Source of the DNA: Astropecten irregularis
Taxonomy: Eukaryota; Echinodermata; Asteroidea; Paxillosida; Astropectinidae
Direction: 5' to 3'
DNA length: 64,000 nt
Assembly (NCBI GenBank): GCA_963971285.1
Contig: OZ020259.1
Coordinates: 3,472,001 to 3,536,000, forward strand
Position 1 is the stretch's first letter. Every line of letters begins with the position of its first letter. The notes beneath the pieces were generated by a model. The model did not search any database and was not told where the DNA came from. It saw nothing but the letters and a program-made list of their open reading frames with translations. The position numbers were made by a program, and so were the translations under genes. Below, one piece after another: positions 10,553-21,696 of this stretch.

Positions 10553-11337
10553 CCCGTGAAAATCTGAGCTCAATCGGACGTCTGAGTCACGAGAACTTAG
10601 CCAAAACCCGACTAAATTTTTCGTATGAAACACAAAGAATGGTTTAAAAAAAAAAAAAAAAAAAATTCACAAGTCAAATTGATAAAGCTCCCTAGCTCCC
10701 TACCACAGCGGTGGGGGGGGGGAGGGGGGGGGGGGGGGGGTGTGGACTACACACCTACCCCCACCCGCCCTTGCAGTGCCAGGCTAGAAAAATTCACTAT
10801 GGGTAAACCCATCCCCCCCCCCCCCCTTACCAAAAAGCTAGATCCGCCACTGCCATCTTCATACCCTGTAAGTTACAGGCCTACGTAAATCTGTGAACAT
10901 TTCTGTCTTGGTATGTTGACAATCCTGTACTGTACCTTTAGAAGGAAACATGTAATCGTAGCGAAAGGAGGTCGCCAAATCAAAACATGAATTAATTTGT
11001 AAATACTAGATCGCATTGTTACACTTTGTACTTACACAGTATTCAATTTTAACGAATGGCCCACAAACTTATGGGAGATTTTTAAGTGTAAGTTTATTTC
11101 TGTATATCATGAGTCTTTTTTTAAATACGAGTATTTTTGTATATTATATGCATCATTGACCTTAAAATAGTCGAGTTTTTAATGATTATACATGTATCCA
11201 GATTTGACAGTATTTTTTTAATACGCTTAGTTGTGTAAAAAGCCATTAGTGAGTATTTCTGAAGTTAAATAAATGCGAACTTTACATTTCATCTGCGCAA
11301 TTGATTCGTTTAATAAATAGAGATATATAGTCAATAA

Positions 11338-11492
11338 ACTGCAGCAGCAGTGTAGCTGCAATCGCGGCAGCAGTAGCAGCAGCAACAGCAACTGCAGCAA
11401 TTTCAGCAACAGCAGCAACAGCAACAACCCCAACAAAACAACAGCAGCAGCAGCAGCAGCAGCAACAGTAGCAGCAGCAGCAACAGCAACAT
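11338..11492 (+). repeat. CAG/CAA trinucleotide tract
   Basis: Interrupted CAG, CAA and GCAGCA repeats. Long open frames across it in several phases are an artefact of the three-base period. Confidence 0.85.
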
Positions 11493-11740
11493 GTTAAAAC
11501 CATACACATACTACATTTGTACTGAATTTATCCTTAAACGGCGGTTGTTTTGCCCTCTTCCAAATTATAAAACATCCAGTCATAATAAAAAGAAAAACCT
11601 GCTGCCACTGGCTTTCCAAACATTTGGTTGACTATTCAGGCTTTTCGTTCCAAGTTACCAGTTATACATGAGCAAACCATCGGGAAATCAGAATTTCGTT
11701 AACAGTGTATTCCCTTGTACATGTACTTATATACCTAGAC

Positions 11741-12757
11741 ATATCGTCAACGTTTTCACGAACTGACGAATCAGCCGAAAATCACTCAAATTTTCATTTT
11801 CCCTTTTTTGGGCTATTTCGGTTTACCTTAACGTCCTTTACGTTTTAGTGAAAGTAGTTTTAGTAAAAACCGTCTAATTTGCTAATTATGCTAATTGTAA
11901 AAAGTGACGAATGTGCTGGAAATGAACTTTGTGTTTTCACGAACCGGCGAATCTGTACACACAGCTACGCAAACTATGAACTGAGAAAATCGCGTTTGAA
12001 GTTTTAGGTTTTTTAAATCACCATCTCGGCGAATTTTAAGCTTCAAATCCAGACAATTTTAGCAAGTTTGGAAAGGACATGAGTTACTTGAGATCTTGAA
12101 CATACTTTAATATGCAGTTGCTTATTAATTAAGACGCTGCTCATTACGAAACAGATTCGTCAGTTCGTGAAAACGCAAAACCATGACTGACGCACGGTAG
12201 CACGGCGATTCGCCACTGCGCGCGCTCGATTCGTCAGTTCGTGAAAACGCAAAACCATGACTGACACACGGTAGCACGGCGATTCGTCACTGCGCGCGCT
12301 CGATTCGTCAGTTCGTGAAAACGAAAAAGCCTGAATGCCTCGCGCGCAACACAAAATCAGTTCTGTTAGAAGGGCGCATGCGCTGTATGAGACGAATCAG
12401 TGTTGCGCGCGTGCAATTCAGGGTTTTGCGTTTTCACGAACTGACGAATCGAGCGCGCGCAGTGACGAATCCGCCGTGCTACCGTGTGTCAGTCATGGTT
12501 TGCGTTTTCACGAACTGACGAATCTGTTTCGTAATGATTAGCGTCTTAATTAATAAGCAACTGCATATTAAAGTATGTTCAAGATCTCAAGTAACTCATG
12601 TCCTTTCCAAATTTGCTAAAATTGTTGGGATTTGAAGCTTAAAAGTCGCCGAGATGGTGATTTAAAAAAACGTAAAACTTCAAACGCGGTTTTCTCAGTT
12701 CATAGTTTGCGTGGCTGTGTGCACGGATTCGTCAGTTCGTGAAAACGTCGACGATAT
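11741..12757. repeat. Large fold-back element, about 1 kb
   Basis: The ends ATATCGTCAACGTTTTCACG and CGTGAAAACGTCGACGATAT are inverted. Arms pair through blocks such as AAGCTTCAAATCC and ATTAATTAAGACGC and meet near 12340. ATTCGTCAGTTCGTGAAAAC recurs many times inside. The left arm holds about 140 extra bases (11790-11930). Confidence 0.8.
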
Positions 12758-12812
12758 GAACCATTGTCAAGATGATTTCAGTATCTCTACCCTCAGCTTC
12801 ACCGATGACTTG

Positions 12813-13483
12813 GACCATCTTGCCAGATACCGAATTTGTCTGAGCAAGCTGGAGAAAGTAGGTCGGTAAGCATGATATCAACCAAAGAATTGACACAATA
12901 AGAATGGTTCCAGGCCACCCATGAAGATATGGGCTTCCAGGACTCAAGAATGATCATGCAACAATTCAAGTTATCTCATCAACCTTTGGAAGAGAACCCT
13001 CCTTGAGCTATGGAACAGACATCACCCCACATAAACTCAGACAGACTGATCAACATATTTGTTTCATTCCCTGCTAGGCTAGCATTACATGGCACCAGTT
13101 CGTTGACACTATATCTGATAAGGCGTCTTACAACCGTTTGTAAAGTCTTACGACTCTATTGCAAACGGTAGCAACTGTTTGCGGAAAAAAAGATTCTCAA
13201 ATCAATTTTGAACATGTTCAAAATGTCTTTGCGACAAGAAAAACTGTTTGCAACATTGAAAACTGTTTACGGAATTTCTTGCAACCTTTTACGAACCCTG
13301 TCGAAATCTCAAATTCGCTATATGTTCGCAAGTATTCGCCGCTCAGTGAGATACAAGCTTAAGGCATTAGGATCATATAATTATTCGAAGACTTTGTTAG
13401 CTACCAAATCTGTTAGGAAATAACACCAAGGTCCAAGAAACATAAGCACCAATCAACCGTGTCGCTTTCATAACAAGCATTAA
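12813..13483 (+). repeat. First, divergent copy of the 1.1 kb unit
   Basis: GATATGGGCTTCCAGG, AATGATCATGCAACAATTC and TTGAGCTATGGAACAGA recur in order in the next two units. The centre 13128-13345 contains repeated TTTGC/TTTACG words not found in the others. Confidence 0.55.
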
Positions 13484-14565
13484 TGGGCTCCCAGGTCCCA
13501 AGAATAATCATGTAAAAAACAAGTTATCTAACCAACCTTTAGAGGTGAGCCCTTGTTGAGCTATGGAACAGAGAATACGCCCCTTAAAACTGGACATAAT
13601 CACCCACTTAATCATTTTCCCCTGATAAATTTGCATTACATAAATTATTATCAGGCTCTTGTACCTTTAAACATTAGTACAAAGAGTTCACTGTTATTGA
13701 CCTAAATTTGTTGCTTCTCCAAGTAACAGAGCTGAATGGATGATAAAAATTACCCGAATCCTCTTCGAAATTATCATCTTTTAAACTTCATTGAAAGCAA
13801 AATGTGAGTGTTGGGCCGGCGCCAGTTGGTGCCAGTTCGCGCCAATGCAATTTGCTGTGGCGCCTAGTGTCGCCAATAAGGTGCCTAGTGGCGTGCAGTG
13901 GCTCAAACTGCTTCCCAACTGGCCCGCGGTGGCCCGTAACGGCGCCAAAAATTGAATTTGGCGGCAAGAAAATTTCTAAATGTTTGAAATTTTCGTCGCG
14001 CCACTTGCATCGAGCAACCAGCGCGAAGTATCCACCAAGTGGCACCAAATGGCGCAAACAATCCGCCTATTGGAACCCACTTTAATGTAATGGCGCGCGC
14101 CAAGTTGCGCCACTACGCGCCAATCACATAATCTTTGGCGCGAACTGGCACCAACTGGCGCCGGCCCAGTGGACTCCTAGCATTTTAAAGAGCTATGTCA
14201 ACAAATTGTGTAAAACCACGTACAGTGTAATGATTTTCAAAAAATGCATGTAAAAAGAATTCAGCTGGATGCACAATGCATAACATTTGGCAAGAAGTGA
14301 TGAAACACGTACCTATCTGAGCAACGTAAGTAACCGCTGCGCCACTATGGGCGACTGAGGTTTTTTTTAATTACCAAGTTCACTTCTTAAAAAGCGTCTT
14401 GAAAGCAACGTATCAGCACTTCAACGAGTAGAACATACATAGAATCGCATGATCAAAATGCATGCAAGGAGACAATAACTAGGCTGTAACACTTGAACTT
14501 GCTTATCAAGTAATCTGAAGACAAATTAATCTCTGTATCTCACAACAGCTTCAATTAATTAATAG
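13484..14565 (+). repeat. Second copy of the 1.1 kb unit, interrupted by a fold-back
   Basis: It aligns with 14627-15530 through AAACTGGACATAATCACCC, ATTATTATCAGGCTCTTG and CAGCTGGATGCACAATGC. The fold-back 13808-14168 is extra relative to the third copy. Confidence 0.7.
13808..14168. repeat. GC-rich fold-back element ('GGGCCGGCGCCAGTTGGTGCC')
   Basis: TIRs GGGCCGGCGCCAGTTGGTGC and its inverse at the other end. The interior is rich in TGGCGCC words that keep frames open on both strands; these are not genes. Confidence 0.8.
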
Positions 14566-14626
14566 ACTGAACACGCTGCCCAATACCGAAATGCATTAAC
14601 AATGAACATAATAAAGATAAAGGCCA

Positions 14627-15530
14627 ACCATCATGATATGGGCTTCCATGCCATATGAATGATCATGCATCAATTCAATTTATCCATCCAACCTTTGAAG
14701 GTATTAGCCTTGTTGAGCTATGGAACAGAGAAGACGCCCCTTAAAACTGGACATAATCACCCACTTAATCATCTTACCCTGATAAACTTGCATTGCATAA
14801 ATTATTATCAGGCTCTTGTACCTTTAATCATTGGTAAAAAGAGTTCACTGTGATTGACCTAGTTGAATGGATGATAAAAAGTACCCAAATCCTCTTCGAA
14901 ATCATCAACTTTTAAACTTCATTGAAAGCAAAATGTGAGAACTTTAAATTTGTATAACTTCAGATGGCAGTGAAGACTTAAAAAAGCTCTTTCAACAAAT
15001 TGTGTAAAACCACAACCAGTGTCATGATTTTTAACAAATGCATGTATGAAGAGTTCAGCTGGATGCACAATGCATAACATTTCTGCAGGAAGTGAAACAC
15101 GTACCTATCTGAGCAATGTAAATAACCGCCACTATAGGCGACTGCAGAATATGTGAATGGGAGACTTTTGATGAGTCGGTCTTGAGTCAACAGCGCACGC
15201 GCACGCACGCGCAAAACAACGCGCGCAAGCTCACAATTGCGCAAGCATGGTTTGCGCGTGCGCTGTTGACTTAAGACCGACTCTCCAAAAGTCTCCCATT
15301 ACCAAGTAATTTTCCTTTAAACATGTCTGGGAAGCAGCGCATCATTCCTTCACCAAGTAGAAAATACATAAATCGCATGATCAAAATACATACGTGCCAT
15401 CAGAAACTAGGCTGTAACACTTGAACTCACTTATCTCACAATCAAGTACTCACAAGTTATCTGACGACAACTAACATTCTCTGTATCTCACTAATGCTTC
15501 AATTAATTATCAGAGCCCTCTGCCAGATAC
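14627..15530 (+). repeat. Third copy of the 1.1 kb unit, interrupted by an F3 element
   Basis: Collinear with the second copy but lacking its GC-rich fold-back and carrying F3 at 15156-15300. Confidence 0.7.
15156..15300. repeat. F3 palindromic element
   Basis: AATGGGAGACTTTTG at the left and AAAGTCTCCCATT at the right, with a core of GCGCACGCGCACGC. Absent from the collinear site near 14360. Confidence 0.85.
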
Positions 15531-15650
15531 CAAATTTGATTTCGTAAGTTGGCATTGTGAATAATATGGACTTCTAGTCGCCACCTCCCCCAATGATAAC
15601 AACTAAAGATACTACTCCAAGGTACAATGAACATAATAACGATTCTCAAC

Positions 15651-15803
15651 AGGGGCCGATTTCATAAAACTTACGACGCGTCGCAGAGTTAAGACGCATC
15701 CTTTCTCCATAGACTCACCGCATAGATGCGACGCATCGCAGCTAGGACGCGTCGCAAATCGAGTTGCGACGCGTCGCAGAGCTTTATGAAATCGGCCCCA
15801 GGT
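15651..15803. repeat. F8 palindromic element, 'GACGCGTCGCA' interior
   Basis: The ends AGGGGCCGATTTCATAAA and TTTATGAAATCGGCCCC are inverted; the interior arms contain GACGCGTCGCAGAG. One of several palindromes sharing these ends. Confidence 0.75.
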
Positions 15804-15879
15804 TCTTGATGACATGGAATTTACCGTGCTCAGCAAGAGCAAAGCTTAAGTATTTCTCTCTCTTATATCATTTGCAGTA

Positions 15880-17025
15880 CATGAAGATGCTATAATATCT
15901 TGCCCAAGATACATAAACCTAGTAACACTGGAAGTAACCCATCGTATAACATCTAGCAATGGCTCGCCAACAGAGCGCATGTCTCTATAAGATGATTGTT
16001 TTCTCAGGCCTTTGGTTCCCCGCATCTTCTCTTATATTCATGACACTCCCATCTTCCTCCGCAAATTTGACCAGATCAAGCACCAGGTGATGGGCACACC
16101 GTACGGTACCTCCCATCCATGATCTTGACTCTCTCCGTGGAACTTGTACTAACTAAAAACACCTCCTCCTCCGTGGTTGAACACTATCATGGCACAGCTC
16201 AATGGGAACATGAATTGCCCCTCTTTTGCATGCATCTTCATGTCAGAACTTGAAGAGAGCATACGAGCCTCAGCCTCTTTCCGCCTCTGGAACCGGTGGC
16301 CGTACATTTGTAATTATATATCTGGAAGGGGATGGGAATAGCCTATAGGTTCTTTCATTAACATCATCAATTATTACCAAGACTATCAAATTCAAAGGAG
16401 AATTCTCCCACCATGCGACCAATTTCCTTGATGTCACCATCCGCAAGGAGGAGGACACGTTAATCATGACCTGTATCCCAAGCCCACAGATACCCACCAG
16501 TGCCTCCATGCCACCCCAAGCACTGCAAGACCTGTATAGCGCATAGTCAGACTCAAAATAAATCTGTTATAACTTTGACTCAGATTTCTCCAAAAATGCA
16601 CAGGAACTGATGAAACACTTTAGATCCCGGTCTGCCAGGACCACTCCCAGACCCTGATCTTTTTTCCACATTGCAATGGCTCCACCCACAAGACTGAATT
16701 GAATATTACGTGCACAACATCTTATGTCATTTATCTCATTTCTTGAAGGGTATGCAACGTTCAGTATGTGGGGGAAACGGAGAACACCCTTAAGAAACGA
16801 TTCTATAGTCACATGTCAACACTAAAGACTCAGAAACTTGACACCCCAATGAGTTTCTACTTCAGTCTCCATAACCACACAATTTCTTATATGGTCTTGC
16901 AGGGCACTGAATCAATTGGCCACCACAGAGACTGGGTCAGGCTCAGCATGGAGGAAATATGGAAGAAAATTCTGCGGACCTTTCAACCATACTCTATCAA
17001 CTTACATCTGGGAAGAAAATGACTA
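15880..17025 (+). mobile_element. Decayed Penelope-like retroelement (RT and GIY-YIG fragments)
   Basis: Several frames on the + strand read in order like Penelope-like element polyprotein: LPKIHKP at 15900-15920, SSNGSPTER and SYIHDTPIFLRKFDQ soon after, IFMSELEE near 16240, KPTDTHQCLH near 16480, KHFRSR near 16620, then the GIY-YIG endonuclease start QYVGET at 16762-16779 with a following R-x3-H-x4-K pattern. Frameshifts and stops break it repeatedly, so it is inactive. The 5' part and terminal repeats were not found. Confidence 0.75.
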
Positions 17026-17137
17026 ACGTAATTGTTTGGTTGCCTCCTTTTCATCATCTACAGGTACCCTCCAATCTCCCCATCCATTTATGTGCATTTT
17101 TGTTTGGATGTTCTTGTCCCCCTGTCATTTATCCCTC

Positions 17138-17240
17138 AATAAGGACGCTAGGATCGAAACGCGCCAGGGCTTCCTGGCGCCAAGCAATTTTATATATTAT
17201 TTTGGCTGATGGCAGTTTACAGCAGTTAAGTACTTGTACA
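17138..17240 (+). repeat. F2 element, 3' part
   Basis: CTAGGATCGAAACGCGCC followed by the family tail TTTTGGCTGATGGCAG. It lies about 230 bases upstream of the pore-former TATA box. Confidence 0.6.
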
Positions 17241-17471
17241 GATTACATTCATAACCACTGGGGTCCCAGACCAACCGTAAAGATAATTGGTTTTCATGCT
17301 CCAAATTAGGAAACAAGTCATCTTTTCAACCTTAGAGATGGGCCCTCGTACCCCAGTGTCCTTGCTCCTGATTGGTGGTAGCACCTTCAAGCGGTGATTT
17401 ATAGGGCCACAGAGATCAGTGATTGAACGCTGGCTTCAGCAACGCCCACTGTGATGTGCAAAGCCTGATGT

Positions 17472-17509
17472 TATAAAGGTGACGTGCGGGATCGTGTCGG
17501 TACCATTCC
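17472..17509 (+). promoter_or_regulatory. TATA box and initiator of the pore-former gene
   Basis: TATAAAG at 17472-17478 is followed by CCATTCC at 17503-17509, a perfect YYANWYY initiator whose A lies 33 bases after the first T of the TATA box. An inverted CCAAT (ATTGG) lies near 17370. This implies a 5'UTR of about 83 bases without an intron. It is sequence-based only. Confidence 0.55.
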
Positions 17510-17587
17510 AGCCGATTGCCCTCGTCAAAGCCGGAGCCTCTTCCCGCACGAGCCTGCTTCGTACCGCAGATCACCATAACACCAAAC

Positions 17588-18586
17588 ATGCCTTACACTC
17601 ACACCCACCCTGGTATCGACACCAGTCTCTTTACCTCCGACCAAGCCTCAGGGGGCAGCGCTGGCAGCCCCGTCAGCTTCATCAAGCTGGATAAGGGAGC
17701 AGTCATGACCAAGATTAAGGCTTGGAAGGAGAGTTGGCGTATACGCGGTGTGGAGATGTGGATGAGTGACGGTACCTCAAGGCTGTTTGGCTCTCGCAGT
17801 GGCGGCTCGTCCACCTTCGAAGTGGGACTGGGTGAGTTGCTGACCAAGGTCAACATCCAAGCGAGCGGTAGCTTGAGCTCTGGAGGTTACCGTCGACTGG
17901 GGGCCCTCTTTATTCAGACCAACCAAGGACGAGAGTGGGGCATCTATTCTGATAACCTGAGCGAGAGCGGTCGCTTCTGGCCTGACTGTGGCTCCGGTAT
18001 CGTCTGCGGGATGTTCGGCGCAGGCGGTGCTGACGTAGACAGCCTTGGCTTCGCTATGCTTCAGCCTATCAAGATGGCGCGACTGATAGATGTCAAATAT
18101 CCAAACCTGGACATGCAAGTCGTCGCTAATACTCCAACCACCGTGGCCGATCAATCATTCGAAAACCAGACGACCGTGAACCAGACCTATACTTTAGGAG
18201 GCAAGAAAATAGTGACCGTGGAGCGTTCTTGGAGCCAGACCACCGGTTTCGAAATGTCGATCTCGACCACGGTTACAGCAGGAATCCCTGAGGTGGCTTC
18301 TGCTTCCGGGACTTCATCTTGGGTCGTCAGCAATTCGACCAACCAAGAGAGATCCAGCAGCGTAACCGAGGAGCAAAGCTGGTCCTGGCCCCTTGTTTGC
18401 CCACCCAAGAGGAGGATTCGCGGCATTGGCACCATATATTCTGATCAGATCGACACCAAGTACGAGGCCAACATGCAGATTGATCTGAAGAATGGTAAAG
18501 TGTACAAGTACTACGTGGAAGGGATCTACGACGGCATGAACGTTAGAACCGGTAACGTAAAAGTTGAGGACTTGGGTCCTGCTTAA
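17588..18586 (+). CDS. Jacalin-like lectin plus aerolysin-type pore-forming protein (natterin/Dln1-like), single exon
   Basis: An intact 332-aa frame. Residues about 20-158 look like a jacalin-related beta-prism lectin: Gly-rich SGGSAGSPVSF at the start, a central DGTSRLFG strand and GAGGADVDSLGF at the end. Residues about 163-330 look like an aerolysin/natterin module: alternating Ser/Thr-rich strands (about 213-265) that would supply the membrane-inserting hairpin, then strands ending in YKYYVEGIYDG. No signal peptide is visible and there are only three Cys, so secretion would be non-classical or the protein is stored in cells. Family members in animals bind glycans and oligomerise into beta-barrel pores, serving defence, digestion or endolysosomal roles. 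The 24 in-frame codons upstream begin with TTG, so the ATG is preferred. It lies alone between SLCO-A and SLCO-B with no detectable intron. Its specificity is unknown. Confidence 0.85.
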   Translation: MPYTHTHPGIDTSLFTSDQASGGSAGSPVSFIKLDKGAVMTKIKAWKESWRIRGVEMWMSDGTSRLFGSRSGGSSTFEVGLGELLTKVNIQASGSLSSGGYRRLGALFIQTNQGREWGIYSDNLSESGRFWPDCGSGIVCGMFGAGGADVDSLGFAMLQPIKMARLIDVKYPNLDMQVVANTPTTVADQSFENQTTVNQTYTLGGKKIVTVERSWSQTTGFEMSISTTVTAGIPEVASASGTSSWVVSNSTNQERSSSVTEEQSWSWPLVCPPKRRIRGIGTIYSDQIDTKYEANMQIDLKNGKVYKYYVEGIYDGMNVRTGNVKVEDLGPA

Positions 18587-20079
18587 ATCACAGAGGGCAA
18601 GATTACTCATGGCAGCTGGGGGAATACTGGTCATTTTCATTATATCCTGAATCATAAAGGATTATTTCAATAACGGTAATTTTAATATTTACCCTGAAAT
18701 TAATCAATTGTTCTTACTGGTACCCATTTTGCTGCCATGGTTTGAAAATCTCTTAATATGGTCTCTTCCGGACAGAGGAAGGGGATTCTGTCCTGCTTAC
18801 TTTCACAGAAACTTGAAAGTTTTTATAAGCTCACTAGATAATTCAACAATTGATACAATTTGTTTAAATAATGGAACTTTTACACTTAAAGAATGTTGTT
18901 TCAAATTACCATAGTAATATAATAACAAATACGATACCCGGTGATGCGATTGCTTCGTAAGGATATTTCACCATAGCTACAAACAATCGTAGGTGTTTAT
19001 ACTCGTATCCCAATATTTGTTTTCACTACAAATGTATTTAATTGCAGCTATGTTTAATCTTTTATTCTTTAACCTTTAATCTTTTACCACATAACTATTT
19101 CTTCATTATTTTTTTTCCATGGCTGCCATTTTGTAGATGTAGATTTCGTGATGATCAGACATTACGTATAAAACTGTATTTGTCCACTGATTTATCTTCA
19201 GTATGTATCATTATGAACATTTTGTACTTAACGTTTAGCAATAAGCAAACGGTTAACGGTAATACATGTATGCTGAAATATGTCTTGATTTTTTTTCACT
19301 ATCTACTTATGATCATACATGATAAAACATATCCAAATCCAAATATAAATGTGTTAATTGAAGTGTTACCTTCAATCTATAACTTTTAAACTTCGAGAAC
19401 GTTATTGTTTCTTCCTTTCTTTTTCCACGGTTGTCATTTTCTGGATTAAGATTCGTTTTGGATATTGTGATCACACTTTACTTTAAGATCTCTGTAACTC
19501 CGCTGATTTTGTGTTTAGTATGTAGCACTTTGAATATTTTGTAGTTAACGTTTACTGATAAACTAATGATTACTATGCTGAAATTTGTTGTAACTTTTTC
19601 AATGACATAAATTTGCAATGTTATGATTATTGTATATTGCTCTTGGTCTTAAAGTGATACTTCTATTCCTGACATTGGCGATTCCTATCGAAAATTTCAA
19701 GATTTATCTCTGGCCAAGTGCATGCCCACGAGGTCATTATTCTACATGTATGTAGTAACGGAATGCTGAAACAAATTTCCCAATTATAATTTTAAGATTA
19801 TAAAGTCTTAATTAATACTTAATTACTTATATAGTTCTTCATATCAATGTATACGCGGTTATATAATGTTGAAATTCTCTTGAGATTCGCAGAATGATAC
19901 TTTCCATGTTCACAATGGAGTTTTATTCTCAATAATTATTCACGTTTTATAACGTTGATTTGATCTCACGATGTTCATGATGATTCGAGATGTTGACGTC
20001 AAGATTCATCACATGTTCATCTTCAATTATTAATTGTTGATGTTTGATTCAATATTAAAGAGTCATATCCATAAGATCG

Positions 20080-20197
20080 TGTCCGTGTACATGTTCATTA
20101 CGTGGTGTTGGTTTAATGCATTCGGTTACAGGGTGTTGTGTTCGTGTACATGTTCATTACGTGGTGTTGGTTTAATGTATTCTGTATACAGGGTGTC
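20080..20197 (+). repeat. 59-base tandem duplication
   Basis: CGTGTACATGTTCATTACGT starts at 20084 and again at 20143, with the same GGTGTTGGTTTAATG downstream and few differences. Confidence 0.8.
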
Positions 20198-20500
20198 CCT
20201 CCCAAAAAACACTTGTGTCGAGAACTATAATATGAAAATGAAACTGTTTATCACTTCAAGATTCAGATATGTGATGCAGCTATGTCTTGGCTATCACCAT
20301 GTATAATTTGAGCGAAATTCGACTAAAATTGAGTGAAAAAACTATGACTGAATTACCCAACCTCAAAACCCGATTTTCATCTTTCTTTCATACACATTAT
20401 GTGTGTATTGACCACTATTCGTGTTATCCTTGCAAATTTGTTTTTAAGAAGTACTCTTTCAATTGGTCATATTTTCGCCAATTTCAGCCCGATTAATTTA
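20187..20500 (+). repeat. F5 element
   Basis: It begins TACAGGGTGTCCCTCCC and is homologous, inverted, to 5166-5465 in SLCO-A intron 5. Confidence 0.75.
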
Positions 20501-20805
20501 TTATTAATATTTAGAATTTCTTCAGTTTGTTTTTCATATCCGTCACCGTTTAGTATCGGACCTGGGACTGATAGGCCACCAAAAAAAAGGTATCAACCAA
20601 ACAAACGACACATAGGTCCAATGTACATGTTAACCTACCCCAATTTACCATTTTGGACTTGTAGGTCAAACATTATGAATGGGCTCCTACATGGTGACAA
20701 AACCTCTTTAAACCAATCTGTGAAAATATGACTATACTCCACTGGTGCTTATTATGTTCTACATCGGAAATAAAGGGAACAAACAATCAAAATACGTGCG
20801 ATTCA

Positions 20806-20948
20806 CAATAGTGCGCCACCAAGAGTTTGCAACGCGTTGGCCAATCACAATGCACGGAGTTTGTTTACCCAATAGGCATATGGTGAAAGGGTTTCCTGAT
20901 TCTGTGCATTGTGATTGGCCAACGCGTAGTCAACTCTTGGAGGCGTAC
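20806..20948. repeat. F10 palindromic element
   Basis: Inverted arms AAGAGTTTGCAACGCGTTGG and CCAACGCGTAGTCAACTCTT. The same family lies at 27465-27618. Confidence 0.75.
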
Positions 20949-21315
20949 TTTTGTGAATCCCCCGAAATGAATTCCATATTGAAAAAAAAAACGACAACAA
21001 CAACAGCAAACAACAACAACAAAAACAAATCTTCAACTTCTGGAGAATGTGCTTCTTACTGTCACTCTTAAATACGATGTTTTTGCTGCGTCAGCCGAAT
21101 GGTTTCCAACCTGCAAATAAAGCTAAAACAAAACTTTGATTTTGTCAAAAGGGGGCGGTATTACAACTGGCTAATCCTGTTTAAAGTTATCATCAAATAA
21201 CCACAAGGGATACTGATGCATCCTGCCCGTGACGTAACTTGAGGCGGGATGGGGCGGGGGTTCAAAAGTCCAAGTCCGTACCTTGTCGGTGTACTAGTAA
21301 ATGGTGGAATGCATC

Positions 21316-21696
21316 TTAAAGGGGTGGTACAGAATTGGTAAGACAAAATACACTTAAAAATCACAGATTCACATAAAACTTACCCAGCATAATGGTGATG
21401 ATAGGAAAAAAACATCCCATGAAATGTTTCTTTCTGAAATGCCATAGGCCTATTCATTGAGAAATAAATGAAACTATTTTCCGATTGGAATAAATCGCTT
21501 CGAAGCAATTTATGATGAACGCATAATATCGTTGAAATGTGTTAACGGGTTTTCACTATTTTCTCGTTACCAAGATGGCCGATTGACCTCAAACTTCTAA
21601 AGGTTTGTCAGTTAAGGTATATGACGGATTACATAATGTGCTTTCACTGTCAGCAACCGTTTTGTTACAAAAACCAGTTCTGTACCACCCCTTTAA
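21316..21696 (+). repeat. F9 TTAA-flanked palindromic MITE
   Basis: TTAAAGGGGTGGTACAGAAT at the left and ATTCTGTACCACCCC-type complement ending TTTAA at the right. A second copy at 40401-40774 is nested in another repeat. Confidence 0.8.

Larger units (their letters stand above)
10273..17471. other. Intergenic repeat field between SLCO-A and the pore-former gene
   Basis: No intact gene seen. Contents: probable 3'UTR, an A-run at 10646-10665, G and C homopolymer runs at 10709-10830, a diverged F1 end (10852-10942), a CAG/CAA tract, two fold-backs, duplicated 1.1 kb units, an F3 element, a GGGGCCGATTT palindrome, the Penelope-like remnant and an F2 end (17138-17240). Within 10943-11337 and 11493-11740 nothing stands out. 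Confidence 0.6.

Noticed and set aside
10637..10830. Homopolymer runs as a functional switch
   Set aside because: Long A, G and C runs near an inverted 'CAGTGGCGG'-like end look like a decayed transposon and may contain sequencing length errors.
11227..11509. Leu-rich or Cys-rich open frames on the minus strand
   Set aside because: They are translations of a CAG/CAA tract with no flanking coding signal.
13788..14103. Overlapping open frames on both strands
   Set aside because: They come from the symmetric GC-rich fold-back 13808-14168, which is absent from the duplicate unit.
16768..17022. Independent 84-codon gene
   Set aside because: It is the GIY-YIG end of the broken Penelope-like element.
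17516..17587. 24-codon N-terminal extension of the pore-former
   Set aside because: It begins with TTG and overlaps the expected 5'UTR; the ATG at 17588 is the first in frame.
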